Source: Lysinibacillus sp. FSL W8-0992 (GTDB lineage Bacteria > Bacillota > Bacilli > Bacillales_A > Planococcaceae). From it: a stretch of 64,000 bases of DNA. Location of the stretch: positions 372,001 through 436,000 of the forward strand of contig NZ_JBBOZQ010000001.1 of NCBI RefSeq assembly GCF_038008685.1, read 5' to 3'. This document shows, piece by piece, positions 1 to 7,259 of this stretch. Position 1 is the first letter of the stretch. Every line of letters begins with the position of its first letter. Position numbers and translations under genes: made by a program. Below the pieces are notes generated by a model that searched no databases, had not been told where the DNA came from, and saw only the letters and a program-made list of their open reading frames with translations.

Positions 1-18
1 CATACCATAATAACCGAT

Positions 19-40
19 GGGGTTAAATTGGGGTTAAACT
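19..40. repeat. Candidate attL
   Basis: This 22-base stretch begins GGGGTTAAATTGGGG and recurs with one mismatch at 36585-36606, directly after the integrase stop codon. A direct repeat at the two ends of the phage genes, one copy beside int, is the expected att arrangement. The stretch is made of two GGGGTTAAA-like units, so it could instead be an integrase arm-binding repeat. The DNA left of it is too short here to show what the phage inserted into. Confidence 0.5.
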
Positions 41-163
41 TCTTTGTAAATGATGATAAATAATAATAAACCGTGTTTACGGATAAGTTCTAGTAATTAT
101 TTGCTAAATATTTTAGATGAATGTTTTTTCGCATTTTTGTTCCCTAACATTCCATGATTTACA

Positions 164-172
164 TGTTATAAT
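164..172 (+). promoter_or_regulatory. Extended -10 promoter of the zeta-like gene
   Basis: The stretch reads TGTTATAAT, that is TGnTATAAT, a textbook extended -10. No good -35 is visible, as is common for extended -10 promoters. A perfect 10-base palindrome TTCGTACGAA follows at 189-198 and could be an operator between this promoter and the gene at 221. Confidence 0.5.
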
Positions 173-220
173 CTATAAATAATAAATATTCGTACGAACA
201 TGGAGGTTAAAATATAAATT

Positions 221-955
221 ATGAATCTAATCACTACTGCAGCAATGTATCAAATAAATTCTGAATATGTTCAGGAGAGAAAAAATCGTCATAACTTAAT
301 AATTTGTAAGAAAACAGAAGATCGCATATCCAAATACCCTGCATCTGCTGTTTTAACAGCTGGAGGGTCTGGCGCTGGTAAATCCCATTTTATAGAAAAG
401 CTATTCTTGAATTCACCAGATGAAGACTATGTTTTAATAGACTCTGATAATATAAAAGAAGAATTACCTGAATATGTAGAAGCTGTGAAAGAAAAGAATT
501 TAGATGCTGCAGATATTGTTCACAAGGAAAGTGGGCATATTGCTGATTCGCTTTTAGAATTTTGTGTCTCCAAAAACTATTCTTTTATATATGATGGTAC
601 AATGTCCAACTATGATAGATATGACAAATTAATTACTAAATTAAAGGATTCTCAATTTAATATTAGTGCTTTATACGTTGATATAGATGTTAATATTGCT
701 TTAAGAAGAGCAATAACACGTGCGCTGAAGACTGGACGTGCTGTACCAGAGGATGTAATAAAACTAACCAATGTAGACTCAGCCAAAACTTTTCACAAGT
801 TATTTCCACGGTTTGACGAAGCAATCATGTTCAATAATTCTAAAGAGTTTCATGCAAATAAGGACATTATTCCATTCGCAATAAAAGAGCATAGAGCATT
901 AAAGCCTGTTAGTTTCGACGAATATAAATTGTTTATCCAAAAAGTAAATTCTTAG
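221..955 (+). CDS. Zeta-toxin-like P-loop kinase
   Basis: 244 residues with a Walker A loop GGSGAGKS at 48-55, followed by the pattern of zeta toxins and polynucleotide-kinase-like ATPases (VLIDSDNIKEELPEY, then a GHIADSLL-like segment near residue 110). Zeta toxins phosphorylate UDP-N-acetylglucosamine and block cell wall synthesis; whether this protein does so is inferred. The gene sits just inside the candidate attL, opposite to the late genes, with its own promoter and terminator, as a cargo gene would. No epsilon-type antitoxin is upstream. GGAGG at 202-206 lies 14 bases before the ATG, an unusually long spacing, while an in-frame TAA at 215 rules out a longer protein. Confidence 0.8.
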   Translation: MNLITTAAMYQINSEYVQERKNRHNLIICKKTEDRISKYPASAVLTAGGSGAGKSHFIEKLFLNSPDEDYVLIDSDNIKEELPEYVEAVKEKNLDAADIVHKESGHIADSLLEFCVSKNYSFIYDGTMSNYDRYDKLITKLKDSQFNISALYVDIDVNIALRRAITRALKTGRAVPEDVIKLTNVDSAKTFHKLFPRFDEAIMFNNSKEFHANKDIIPFAIKEHRALKPVSFDEYKLFIQKVNS

Positions 956-985
956 TTCACCTCCATTTTTTGTTAAAACTTTATG

Positions 986-1022
986 AAAAGACACCTTTTT
1001 TACAAAAAAGTTGTCTTTTTTT
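986..1022 (+). terminator. Terminator after the zeta-like gene
   Basis: An AAAAGACA...TGTCTTTT stem with an extra CTTTTTT/AAAAAAG segment is followed by a T run. It separates the zeta-like gene from the small gene at 1102. Confidence 0.6.
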
Positions 1023-1080
1023 TAATTTAATTCAAAAAAGGATGTCTTTTTTTTGATTTAATGGGTATATTAATATTAAC

Positions 1081-1086
1081 TATAAT
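1081..1086 (+). promoter_or_regulatory. -10 box of the 59-residue gene
   Basis: A perfect TATAAT lies 21 bases before the ATG at 1102, with a weak -35 TTAATG at 1058-1063 (17-base spacing). Confidence 0.45.
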
Positions 1087-1101
1087 TTAGGGGGAGATAA
1101 T

Positions 1102-1281
1102 ATGGTCAATGTATTCGGTAATATGGTTAAGAAACTTAAAGATGAACAATTCATCAAAAGTGTTTCTGAGAGTATGCCTCCTGAACCTGAAATCACTCCT
1201 GAATTCATGGAGTCCTACAACCAATATCAAAAAAGAGCAGCTGAGCGTAAAAAAAAAGGTAAACAATTACAACTTATCTAA
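1102..1281 (+). CDS. 59-residue hypothetical protein, possible partner of the zeta-like kinase
   Basis: ATG at 1102 is preceded by GGGGGAG at 1090-1096 and the frame runs to TAA at 1279-1281. The protein starts MVNVFGNMVKKLKDEQFIKS, is rich in charged residues and ends in a basic KKKGKQLQLI-like tail, with no membrane segment. A -10 box upstream and a hairpin terminator downstream frame it as an independent gene. I do not recognise a family. Its place next to the zeta-like gene raises the possibility of an antitoxin or immunity role, but it is shorter than epsilon (about 90 residues) and lies downstream, not upstream. Confidence 0.6.
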   Translation: MVNVFGNMVKKLKDEQFIKSVSESMPPEPEITPEFMESYNQYQKRAAERKKKGKQLQLI

Positions 1282-1323
1282 TATAAACATTTTTGTTCTA
1301 CCTGCCAATAAAATACTTCTATA

Positions 1324-1361
1324 AAAACAAGAATGTTGATTTAACTGCATTCTTGTTTTTT
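1324..1361 (+). terminator. Terminator of the 59-residue gene
   Basis: AACAAGAATG pairs with CATTCTTGTT, followed by a run of T. Confidence 0.8.
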
Positions 1362-1446
1362 TATCAAATAGATAAATACCTCTTACTTCCAATCTGATTA
1401 TTATTTTAGTACCCAGAATTCTCAAAGAGATGATTTAACAAACAAC

Positions 1447-1474
1447 AAAAGACCACCCATAGGTAGTCATTTTA
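1447..1474 (-). terminator. Terminator of the secreted-protein gene
   Basis: On the minus strand GACTACC-TATG-GGTGGTC is followed by TTTTGTT, just after the stop at 1485. Confidence 0.6.
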
Positions 1475-1484
1475 CAAATATAGA

Positions 1485-1883
1485 TTAACGATTGGGATTT
1501 CGATTAATAAATCCCTCAATTTCATCAGCTAGTCTATATACAAGATCGAAATAATCCCTCTCTGTCATAACACCCTTTTTTCTCCATTTTTGCATTTCTT
1601 CATAATGGAAATTATAAAAATATCCTTCCACCTCTTTTCTTTCAATACCTTTTTCCTTGGCCATTTCAGATATAGAAAGACCTTCATTCCAATTGTGATT
1701 ATATTCCTCCATGCTCATCCCTAAGAAATTACATATTGCCTCATAATCGTATTTAACATGATATATTACCGTTCCTTCATTTTTTTCTTCTTTTTCTTGT
1801 TTATTTTCTTCTGCATGAATTAATGTTGAAAAGGATAAAACTAAGGTTAATAAAAGAAAAAAACTTTTAAAAATGAATTTCAT
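1485..1883 (-). CDS. Small secreted protein, prophage cargo
   Basis: 132 residues with a clear signal peptide: basic MKFIFK, a hydrophobic core to about residue 20, then likely cleavage after HA at ~24. The mature part is charged, and a middle segment of the type LSISEMAKEKGIERKEVEGY looks like a small helix-turn-helix fold. A paralogue lies at 36924; I count 21 differences over 132 positions, and the upstream non-coding DNA is also nearly identical. The function is unknown. The place next to an att site suggests lysogenic conversion. Confidence 0.75.
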   Translation of the reverse strand: MKFIFKSFFLLLTLVLSFSTLIHAEENKQEKEEKNEGTVIYHVKYDYEAICNFLGMSMEEYNHNWNEGLSISEMAKEKGIERKEVEGYFYNFHYEEMQKWRKKGVMTERDYFDLVYRLADEIEGFINRNPNR

Positions 1884-1964
1884 TATAGAACCTCCAATCT
1901 TTATTAAATTTAATGTGTGAGGATTTAGTAATAACTATGTGAACACCTACTTTCCACTTTCTCT

Positions 1965-2864
1965 CTACCTTACCAACCAATTATTTATATTCGGTTTGCT
2001 ATTTATTTGTGTACGAACATCACGTTCATTTAGCCAGTTATAAAAAGGTACTGGACGTTCTCTGTTAGCAGTTTCTTCTAAAGTAGATGATCTACTCGAC
2101 TTGCTTTTTAAACGTTCAATAGCCTTATTGTATGCTCCTACAAATATAGCTCTTAATGTACTAGTAATAGTCAATGTACCGTTGGCAATATCACGGATTA
2201 TGTTAGCTAAAACATCTTTAACGTTCACAAAATCACGTATATCGTTAATTTCTGTTGCTAATATGCAATTATGCAGTTGGTCTTTTAATTCATCATGTAA
2301 TGGCAATGAATGCATGAAATCGAATAGCATCACTTGATACTCGTTCATATATTCTTTTTTCTTTTCAGCTTGCAAAGCCAATTCATTTTCAAGACTCATA
2401 ATATTAATTGCTTGTTTAGAACTTAAAAGATTAAAAGAGTTTAAAGATAGGTTTTCAGATTGTTGCGCATCAATCTTACTCTCACAAGGCTTTTCATCAT
2501 TTACACCCTCAGACATTGACGGTGAGACATTGTAAGGCCTAATGATATAAATACTTGCTCCTTGCCCACCTTTGCTTTTTACTGTTGTTTCTTTCTTAAT
2601 GATTTCCAAGGATTCCAGTTTTGTAATTGCTCGATAAACTGTCTTTGTGCTGATCTCCAATGCTGCAGCAATTGTAGCAGCTTTCAAATGACAAGCTCCT
2701 GGATGCTCCAAAGCATGACTAGCAAGTTTGAAAACGATGGCACGTTCTGATTCAGTCAAATCATAATAATGTGCTGCCATGTGTTCTTCTACAGCTGTGT
2801 CCATATCTGCTATCGAATCAAATGTTTTGTAAGTTGCTAAGTATTCAAATGCCATCGTTTTCAC
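1965..2864 (-). CDS. Helix-turn-helix protein, phage or plasmid type
   Basis: 299 residues. The N-terminal part (about 35-110) is a winged-helix-like domain: LTESERAIVFKLASHA, then AATIAAALEISTKTVYRAIT, a typical recognition helix pattern, then a GGQGASIYII wing. The middle is a low-complexity linker, and a helical C-terminal part follows. The last ~35 residues (RPVPFYNWLNERDVRTQ) recur in the truncated copy at 37306. It resembles HTH proteins of Bacillus mobile elements; a role as DNA-binding regulator or replication-type initiator is inferred. It is divergent from the cargo operon starting at 3021. Confidence 0.65.
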   Translation of the reverse strand: MKTMAFEYLATYKTFDSIADMDTAVEEHMAAHYYDLTESERAIVFKLASHALEHPGACHLKAATIAAALEISTKTVYRAITKLESLEIIKKETTVKSKGGQGASIYIIRPYNVSPSMSEGVNDEKPCESKIDAQQSENLSLNSFNLLSSKQAINIMSLENELALQAEKKKEYMNEYQVMLFDFMHSLPLHDELKDQLHNCILATEINDIRDFVNVKDVLANIIRDIANGTLTITSTLRAIFVGAYNKAIERLKSKSSRSSTLEETANRERPVPFYNWLNERDVRTQINSKPNINNWLVR

Positions 2865-3020
2865 CTCACTTCCATTATTTTTATAACTAATTAATGATAA
2901 TATATACCAATTAAATTATATTGTAAAGTATTTTATAATTCTTTAGTGATATTTTATTTATTTTTAATTATCATTTGGTGTATTATAGTTATAAGAAGAA
3001 AAACGAAAGATGGTGTTTAT

Positions 3021-3230
3021 ATGGGAATGGCGAAAAAAATCAAAATACTTATGGTTGAAAAGGATTTAACGATTTCCGAACTTGCTGAAAAAATGGGTAC
3101 CTCTCAACCTAACCTTTCTAACAAACTAAAACGTGACAATTTCAACGAAAATGAATTAACTCACATTGCACAAGTGTTGGAAGTGAAATATGAGGCTAAT
3201 TTTGTATTAGAAGATGGTCGAAAGATTTAA
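3021..3230 (+). CDS. Small XRE-type HTH regulator
   Basis: 69 residues from the ATG at 3021, which begins MGMAKKIKILMVEKDLTISE. Helix-turn-helix: LTISELAEKMGTSQPNLSNKL (about 17-37) is the XRE pattern. The frame stays open upstream to 2946, but that part reads as a hydrophobic stretch without a ribosome binding site, so the later start is preferred. First gene of a four-gene plus-strand cargo group, likely its regulator. Confidence 0.7.
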   Translation: MGMAKKIKILMVEKDLTISELAEKMGTSQPNLSNKLKRDNFNENELTHIAQVLEVKYEANFVLEDGRKI

Positions 3231-3259
3231 AACTGATAACTAATTGTGGGGTGTTAAAA

Positions 3260-3460
3260 ATGGAAGTTAAAGATTTAATAAGAAAAATAGCCGCTAAGCA
3301 GAATAAGGCTATTAAAGAAGCTATTCAATATCGATTAAATGAAGGCTATTCTTTAGATGATTTAGAAATCAAATATGATACTGCTACCACAAAAAAGAAA
3401 AATGTTATTAATTCTACACTAAAAATTGAAGTCAGAGTGATAGATAAAGCAGATAACTAA
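3260..3460 (+). CDS. Small hypothetical protein
   Basis: 66 residues, starting MEVKDLIRKIAAKQNKAIKE from the ATG at 3260 with GGGGTG 6 bases upstream; a GTG at 3251 is in frame but lies inside that binding site. The protein is basic and helical, with YSLDDLEIKYD in the middle. No family recognised. Its stop codon lies inside the terminator hairpin at 3446. Confidence 0.55.
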   Translation: MEVKDLIRKIAAKQNKAIKEAIQYRLNEGYSLDDLEIKYDTATTKKKNVINSTLKIEVRVIDKADN

Positions 3461-3478
3461 AGGGTTATCTGCTTTTTT
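3446..3478 (+). terminator. Terminator after the small HTH operon
   Basis: AAAGCAGATAAC pairs perfectly with GTTATCTGCTTT around a 5-base loop, then T6. The stop codon of the preceding gene is in the hairpin. Confidence 0.9.
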
Positions 3479-3540
3479 ATATGTACTATTGGAAGGATTT
3501 TCTATAGAATGTAATTACAATTATCTAAGGAGGGCATGAT

Positions 3541-4062
3541 ATGGATACAATCGCGGAAACTATAAAATTTGCAGGCTTTGGAAAGAAAAAAGCAATGGCT
3601 AAACAGATTCAAATGTTTGATGATAGACTAACCGACCAAGGTGAAACACTTCTAGCTGTATGTGCATCTGTAAAAGGTACGAAACAGCTTTATGTAACTG
3701 ATAATCGTATCATTCTACATGAAATCAAAGGCATTGTTTCCAATGATGAAAGAAGCATTCCTTTAGCCTCTATTAGTAGTATCAACATTTCTAATAAGCT
3801 TGTTTACTCTACCATTGAAATAGTATCTACTGGTAATAAGGCTATCATTGATGATGTACCAGCCCATATTGCACTTGAAATTAAAGCAGGCATCGAGAAC
3901 CTAAAAACGTTGTCTAAAACAGCATCTATTCCTGTAGCTAAAGAGGAAAAAGATATGTTTGATGTTGCCGATGAAATTCGAGAATTAAAGGATTTATTAG
4001 ATGATGGAATACTAACACAAGAAGAATTTGACGCGAAGAAAAAGCAATTATTAGGGATATAG
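3541..4062 (+). CDS. PH-like domain plus SHOCT domain protein
   Basis: 173 residues. The N-terminal ~125 residues match the bacterial pleckstrin-homology-like pattern (GETLLAVCASVKGTKQLYVT, then RIILHEIKG, IPLASISSINI). The last ~32 residues, IRELKDLLDDGILTQEEFDAK, are a clear SHOCT (short C-terminal) oligomerisation domain. A strong AAGGAGGG precedes the ATG. Such proteins are common on Gram-positive mobile elements with unknown function. The gene is followed at 12 bases by an HTH gene. Confidence 0.75.
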   Translation: MDTIAETIKFAGFGKKKAMAKQIQMFDDRLTDQGETLLAVCASVKGTKQLYVTDNRIILHEIKGIVSNDERSIPLASISSINISNKLVYSTIEIVSTGNKAIIDDVPAHIALEIKAGIENLKTLSKTASIPVAKEEKDMFDVADEIRELKDLLDDGILTQEEFDAKKKQLLGI

Positions 4063-4074
4063 AGGGTGATTAAT

Positions 4075-4302
4075 ATGTTTACACTAAATGATGTCATGAC
4101 TATTCCAGAAGCTTCTGAAAGATGGGGTATAAGTAATGATACAATACATAGTCGAATCCGCACTATTACGAAAGATGACGCGAAATTTCAAGCAGCATTT
4201 GAGGCAGGATTAATAAAAAAATCACATGGAGCATGGTTAATAACATCTTCGTTAATGAAAATGTGGTTTGGATCAGAAGTAAAAACAAATGACAATGAAT
4301 AA
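4075..4302 (+). CDS. Excisionase-like HTH protein
   Basis: 75 residues, starting MFTLNDVMTIPEASERWGIS, with ATG at 4075 and AGAGGG 8 bases upstream. The TIPEASERWGISNDTIHSRI segment (about 9-28) is a helix-turn-helix of the type found in helix-turn-helix/excisionase family proteins, and the GLIKKSHGAWLIT end fits the wing. Probably cotranscribed with the SHOCT gene. Target unknown. Confidence 0.65.
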   Translation: MFTLNDVMTIPEASERWGISNDTIHSRIRTITKDDAKFQAAFEAGLIKKSHGAWLITSSLMKMWFGSEVKTNDNE

Positions 4303-4310
4303 AATAAAAA

Positions 4311-4342
4311 CTGACCAGGTACTCATATGAGCGCCTGGTCTT
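4311..4342. terminator. Bidirectional terminator
   Basis: GACCAGG...CCTGGTC hairpin between the convergent genes ending at 4302 (plus) and 4323 (minus). The same hairpin recurs at 37631-37675 in the remnant. Confidence 0.8.
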
Positions 4343-4679
4343 TATTTTGGTGACTGATTAATAACTTTTCAACTTGTGTTTTCAAAGCCATGTTAGCATA
4401 GCGTAGTACAACGTCATTTCCTGCTGTAGCTATATGCACATCACTAAAATACTCGTCTATCTTTTCTACTTTTACTAATCTTATTTTGTCTTTTGCCAAT
4501 AACCTTTTTGAATTGTAGTAATCTTGGTTTATGTCTTTTAAGATTTTATCCAGGATTGATAAATAAAATTTACTCATTTTCAAGCTTTCAATTACAGGGA
4601 AGTCACGTTGCAATGATTGAACTGCCATTTCTAGTATTAAAAATTTATGAAAAAGTTGCCTTTGTTCAGGTTTCAACAT
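4323..4679 (-). CDS. 118-residue phage protein in a LexA-box operon
   Basis: 118 residues starting MLKPEQRQLFHKFLILEMAV, mostly helical, with no signal peptide or known motif that I can name. It looks like a family of small unknown proteins of Bacillales phages. Its ATG overlaps the end of the WYL-like gene by 7 bases, so the two are translationally coupled. A diverged copy lies at 37649. As both belong to a promoter flanked by LexA boxes, a role after DNA damage or in induction is inferred. Confidence 0.65.
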   Translation of the reverse strand: MLKPEQRQLFHKFLILEMAVQSLQRDFPVIESLKMSKFYLSILDKILKDINQDYYNSKRLLAKDKIRLVKVEKIDEYFSDVHIATAGNDVVLRYANMALKTQVEKLLISHQNKDQALI

Positions 4680-4900
4680 ACAACTGAACGCTCCTTGTGA
4701 ATGATTGGAACAACTGCTAATACACTATCAATCATAAATATACGTTTGGCTTGTCTTTTAAAACAATATGCTTCAAACGAATTACCCACAATTTTAATAA
4801 TTTTGATACGCCTTTTTGACACTGTGCCATCTTTGGCTAAGTACATCATATTTAAAAATTGGTTACGCTGCATTGCTTTTATCAGTTGTTCCCTCATCAT
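4673..4900 (-). CDS. Minimal WYL-like domain protein
   Basis: 75 residues. The pattern AMQRNQFLNMMYLAKDG, then RRIKIIKIVGNSFEAYC and KRQAKRIFMIDSVLAVVPI, fits a stand-alone WYL-type (Sm-like fold) ligand-binding domain, without the usual DNA-binding part. GAGAGG lies 6 bases before the ATG. The promoter has two LexA-type boxes, as seen for other damage-inducible genes of Bacillus. A regulatory role in SOS response is inferred. Confidence 0.6.
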   Translation of the reverse strand: MMREQLIKAMQRNQFLNMMYLAKDGTVSKRRIKIIKIVGNSFEAYCFKRQAKRIFMIDSVLAVVPIIHKERSVVC

Positions 4901-4916
4901 TCCGCACCTCTCAATA

Positions 4917-4953
4917 AGAACATTCGTTTGTATAATTATAGAACGAATGTTTG
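4917..4953 (-). promoter_or_regulatory. Promoter flanked by two LexA (DinR) boxes
   Basis: AGAACATTCGTTTG at 4917-4930 matches the Bacillus LexA consensus CGAACRNRYGTTYG at 12 of 14 positions, and AGAACGAATGTTTG at 4940-4953 at 13 of 14. Between them lies TATAAT in minus orientation. The two boxes form a perfect inverted repeat AACATTCGTT/AACGAATGTT. LexA bound here would cover the promoter of the WYL-like gene. Confidence 0.65.
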
Positions 4954-4984
4954 CGTTTTAACAAGTATTAATTTGTGGAAACAA

Positions 4985-5024
4985 AAAAAGACCAGGCTCA
5001 CATTAAGTGAAACCTGGTCTTTGT
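4985..5024 (-). terminator. Terminator of the lysis operon
   Basis: AAAGACCAGG pairs with CCTGGTCTTT just after the amidase stop codon. Confidence 0.8.
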
Positions 5025-5026
5025 CG

Positions 5027-5773
5027 TTATGCAGCTACAACATTTGCAACTTGTGCTAGTTTAGCTGTCTTTATTTTATTTGCTCCTGCTTGTGCAGCAT
5101 CCATCCCTGTAAATGTACCTGTTTTCACACGCCATTTATCTCCATCTTGTTCAATGTAAGCAACCCAACCAAAACGATGTTTTAATACATCTAAAACATT
5201 TTCAGCAGCCTGTAAAGTGCTGTATGTGCCTGTCATGACACGGTATTTATTTGTATCTATGATAGGTGACGGCTGCTGTGTAGTACCTTGACATGCTGAA
5301 ACTTTTGCAAGAAACTGGCTCCAACTAATTTTCCCTTCACGCACATTACGAGGACAGTGTTTACCACTAAAATAATTGTGCTGAACCACGTTTGCGATAG
5401 GTATCCCTTCGTCTTTCATAATTTTAGCAACGAGTTCGGCCGCATTACGAACTGCTTTTGCGTAGTCTCCATCACTGTTAACACAGATTTCAACATGAAT
5501 ACCCTGATTATTACCTGTGCCAGTACCAGCTGCCCAACATTTCCAAGTATGTTCAAATGACTGTACAGCCTCTTTATCATCGACTGTCCATTGCCAACTT
5601 GCATCTCGACTATTTCCATTGGCTTGTAATCGAGCATGTGCATCGGCATCTGCTCCTGAACGTGTATTGTCTGTTTCATGAACCACTATAAATTTCTTGC
5701 CGTTACCTTTACCGTTTGTAACCTTTGCAGCTTGTGCATCAGATACTAGCTTTTTACGAATCGTTAGCATCAT
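5027..5773 (-). CDS. N-acetylmuramoyl-L-alanine amidase endolysin
   Basis: 248 residues. The Amidase_2 domain spans about 10-165: zinc ligand His in KKFIVVHETDN, the WQWTVDD strand, and a second His region HNYFSGKHCPRNV. It cuts the bond between muramic acid and L-alanine. A SPOR-like wall-binding domain follows (about 175-245, YRVMTGTYSTLQAAENVL and KWRVKTGTF). Last gene of the XhlA-holin-amidase lysis cassette, with its start overlapping the end of the holin gene. No signal peptide, so release depends on the holin. A truncated copy lies at 39335. Confidence 0.93.
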   Translation of the reverse strand: MMLTIRKKLVSDAQAAKVTNGKGNGKKFIVVHETDNTRSGADADAHARLQANGNSRDASWQWTVDDKEAVQSFEHTWKCWAAGTGTGNNQGIHVEICVNSDGDYAKAVRNAAELVAKIMKDEGIPIANVVQHNYFSGKHCPRNVREGKISWSQFLAKVSACQGTTQQPSPIIDTNKYRVMTGTYSTLQAAENVLDVLKHRFGWVAYIEQDGDKWRVKTGTFTGMDAAQAGANKIKTAKLAQVANVVAA

Positions 5774-6030
5774 TTTTCCCCCTTTGGTTTTTGGTATTTT
5801 AACGCTTGTTCACTATCACTGACATCACTTGTAGTCGGATCCACTACAATGCCAAGCAAAATCAAAATGCTTAAAATGGTATTAAAAATAGCAGTGGCTT
5901 GTTGGCCAACTGCTTCAGGTAAACTATATCCAAATGCTGCTGTTACTTGTTGAGCTAGTAATAAGATAAAAGCAAATAATGACACTAAAAACGGCTTGTG
6001 TTTTAAACGTACTTTCCAGTTAATTTTCAT
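5770..6030 (-). CDS. Phage holin, phi-LC3 type
   Basis: 86 residues: INWKVRLKHKPF start, two hydrophobic segments (about 14-30 and 48-62), then GIVVDPTTSDVSDSEQAL and a charged tail, the pattern of phi-LC3-family holins. It would form membrane pores that release the amidase. Overlaps the amidase start (TGATG) and the XhlA end. Confidence 0.9.
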   Translation of the reverse strand: MKINWKVRLKHKPFLVSLFAFILLLAQQVTAAFGYSLPEAVGQQATAIFNTILSILILLGIVVDPTTSDVSDSEQALKYQKPKGEK

Positions 6031-6307
6031 GTGTAATTCCCTCCAGTTTATCTATTCGTTTGTGTGCTTGTTTCGCAGATTCTTCGTTACGAATTGATTT
6101 TTCATTCAATGCTTCAATTTTGCGACCTTGATCTTTTAAATCTAACCGAATATCATCAACACCACGCGCTATGTAATCGACTTTAGATGTGATGCTGGCT
6201 TCCGATGCACCTTGATTTTTGCTATCTTTTTTCATGGTTATTATTGCCCCAAGTACCCCCAATACGGTACCAACAGCGCCAAATAATAAGGAGACTTCTA
6301 TGCTCAT
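6020..6307 (-). CDS. XhlA-like membrane-associated lysis protein
   Basis: 95 residues from the ATG at 6307, which has AGGTG 5 bases upstream. The frame stays open to 6343, but those bases are part of a terminator hairpin. An N-terminal membrane segment (LLFGAVGTVLGVLGAII) is followed by a long charged coiled coil (DDIRLDLKDQGRKIEALNEK). In PBSX, XhlA acts with the holin in lysis. It is the first lysis gene here. Confidence 0.75.
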   Translation of the reverse strand: MSIEVSLLFGAVGTVLGVLGAIITMKKDSKNQGASEASITSKVDYIARGVDDIRLDLKDQGRKIEALNEKSIRNEESAKQAHKRIDKLEGITHEN

Positions 6308-6317
6308 TGAACACCTG

Positions 6318-6360
6318 CTTCCACTAAAATAAAAGCCCTTCACAGTAGACTGTGAAAGGC
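6318..6360 (-). terminator. Terminator between tail and lysis genes
   Basis: On the minus strand CCTTTCACAGT-CT-ACTGTGAAGGG is followed by CTTTTATTTT. It would attenuate tail transcription before the lysis cassette. Confidence 0.8.
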
Positions 6361-6420
6361 ATAAAAAATAACGCTAAGCATCTGCTTGCGTTTACTTTGT
6401 TACTGAACAATATGGGACGA

Positions 6421-6573
6421 TTATTCACCATAAACAGTGCCAATTAATGTAACTAATGATTGAAATTCATCATCAGTTAATAACGGCCCAATCATTGATA
6501 CACGTTTAGTAGCCGTATCCTTTGTGTAAACTTTTCCTTTAATCATTTTTTCCCATAATTCATAAGTGCTCAT
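6421..6573 (-). CDS. 50-residue XkdX-like small phage protein
   Basis: ATG at 6573 with GGGGGCG upstream, stop TAA at 6421-6423. The protein begins MSTYELWEKMIKGKVYTKDT and ends in a helix LTDDEFQSLVTLIG. Its small size, lack of membrane segments and position between tail-fibre genes and the lysis cassette match XkdX-type proteins of Bacillus phages, whose role is unknown. Confidence 0.7.
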   Translation of the reverse strand: MSTYELWEKMIKGKVYTKDTATKRVSMIGPLLTDDEFQSLVTLIGTVYGE

Positions 6574-6574
6574 A

Positions 6575-6850
6575 TTACGCGCCCCCTAATGTATTTAGCT
6601 CTAACAACATCGTCTGATATTGGTTTTCTGCTAAGATCTTTTCTTCGATTGTTGGTATTATTTCAGACGGTATACTTTCTGGCGGTTGAAATGATTGCGT
6701 CTCGGTAATGTAGAGACTTCCTAACTCGGGATACTTCGTTAATTCCGTAATATTAATCATATTCCCAGCTATAACTTCACCACTTAAACTACTAACCCCT
6801 ACTACCTTACCCGATTTATTTAGTTGGGCATATATATACACTTTCTTCAC
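6575..6850 (-). CDS. Tail-appendage associated small protein
   Basis: 91 residues, starting MKKVYIYAQLNKSGKVVGVS, a beta-rich N-terminal part then a helical tail (KILAENQYQTMLLELNTLG). Proteins of this type commonly follow fibre genes in Bacillus phages. No exact function seen. Confidence 0.6.
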   Translation of the reverse strand: MKKVYIYAQLNKSGKVVGVSSLSGEVIAGNMINITELTKYPELGSLYITETQSFQPPESIPSEIIPTIEEKILAENQYQTMLLELNTLGGA

Positions 6851-6857
6851 CTCCCCT

Positions 6858-7259
6858 TTAGTAAAACTCCACTACTTCCCAGCTCACTGGCACTGCGTTA
6901 TTAAAGGTTGATACGCTGTTACCAGCATCCACAACAAATGAGGTAGTTGTCACGTTTGTTACACGCGGAGCAAATCCTCCAGAGTTTGTCACACCGTATA
7001 ACTCAATGTGAACTTTGTTTGGAGCAATTACTCCTATTTGCACAGTATGCGTAGTTGTAGAAGCTGAAAAACTACCTCGTTGAACACTTTTAACCACTCT
7101 TCCTGCAAGTAATGTATCAACATTTGCTTTTGTAGCATCAACCGCAACTTTTGTTGAGTCTGTAGTCGTTTTAATACCATCCACTACACTACGAACACCA
7201 TCAATAGCAGTTTGTATTGCCAACTGTAATGTTTTTGTAGCTAATCTCAATACCTCCAT
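6858..7259 (-). CDS. Probable tail fibre tip protein
   Basis: 133 residues. The first ~55 residues are a threonine/valine-rich helical repeat (IDGVRSVVDGIKTTTDSTKV) of trimeric coiled-coil character; the rest is beta-rich with a small-residue composition (GSFSASTTTHTVQIG), fitting a receptor-binding knob. It abuts the fibre gene at 7260. Confidence 0.6.
   Translation of the reverse strand: MEVLRLATKTLQLAIQTAIDGVRSVVDGIKTTTDSTKVAVDATKANVDTLLAGRVVKSVQRGSFSASTTTHTVQIGVIAPNKVHIELYGVTNSGGFAPRVTNVTTTSFVVDAGNSVSTFNNAVPVSWEVVEFY

Noticed and set aside
200..217. Five-codon leader peptide before the zeta-like gene
   Set aside because: ATG GAG GTT AAA ATA TAA exists, but it has no binding site of its own and is likely chance.
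1109..1324. 71-residue frame overlapping the 59-residue gene
   Set aside because: No ribosome binding site at its start; the frame from 1102 has GGGGGAG and protein-like composition.
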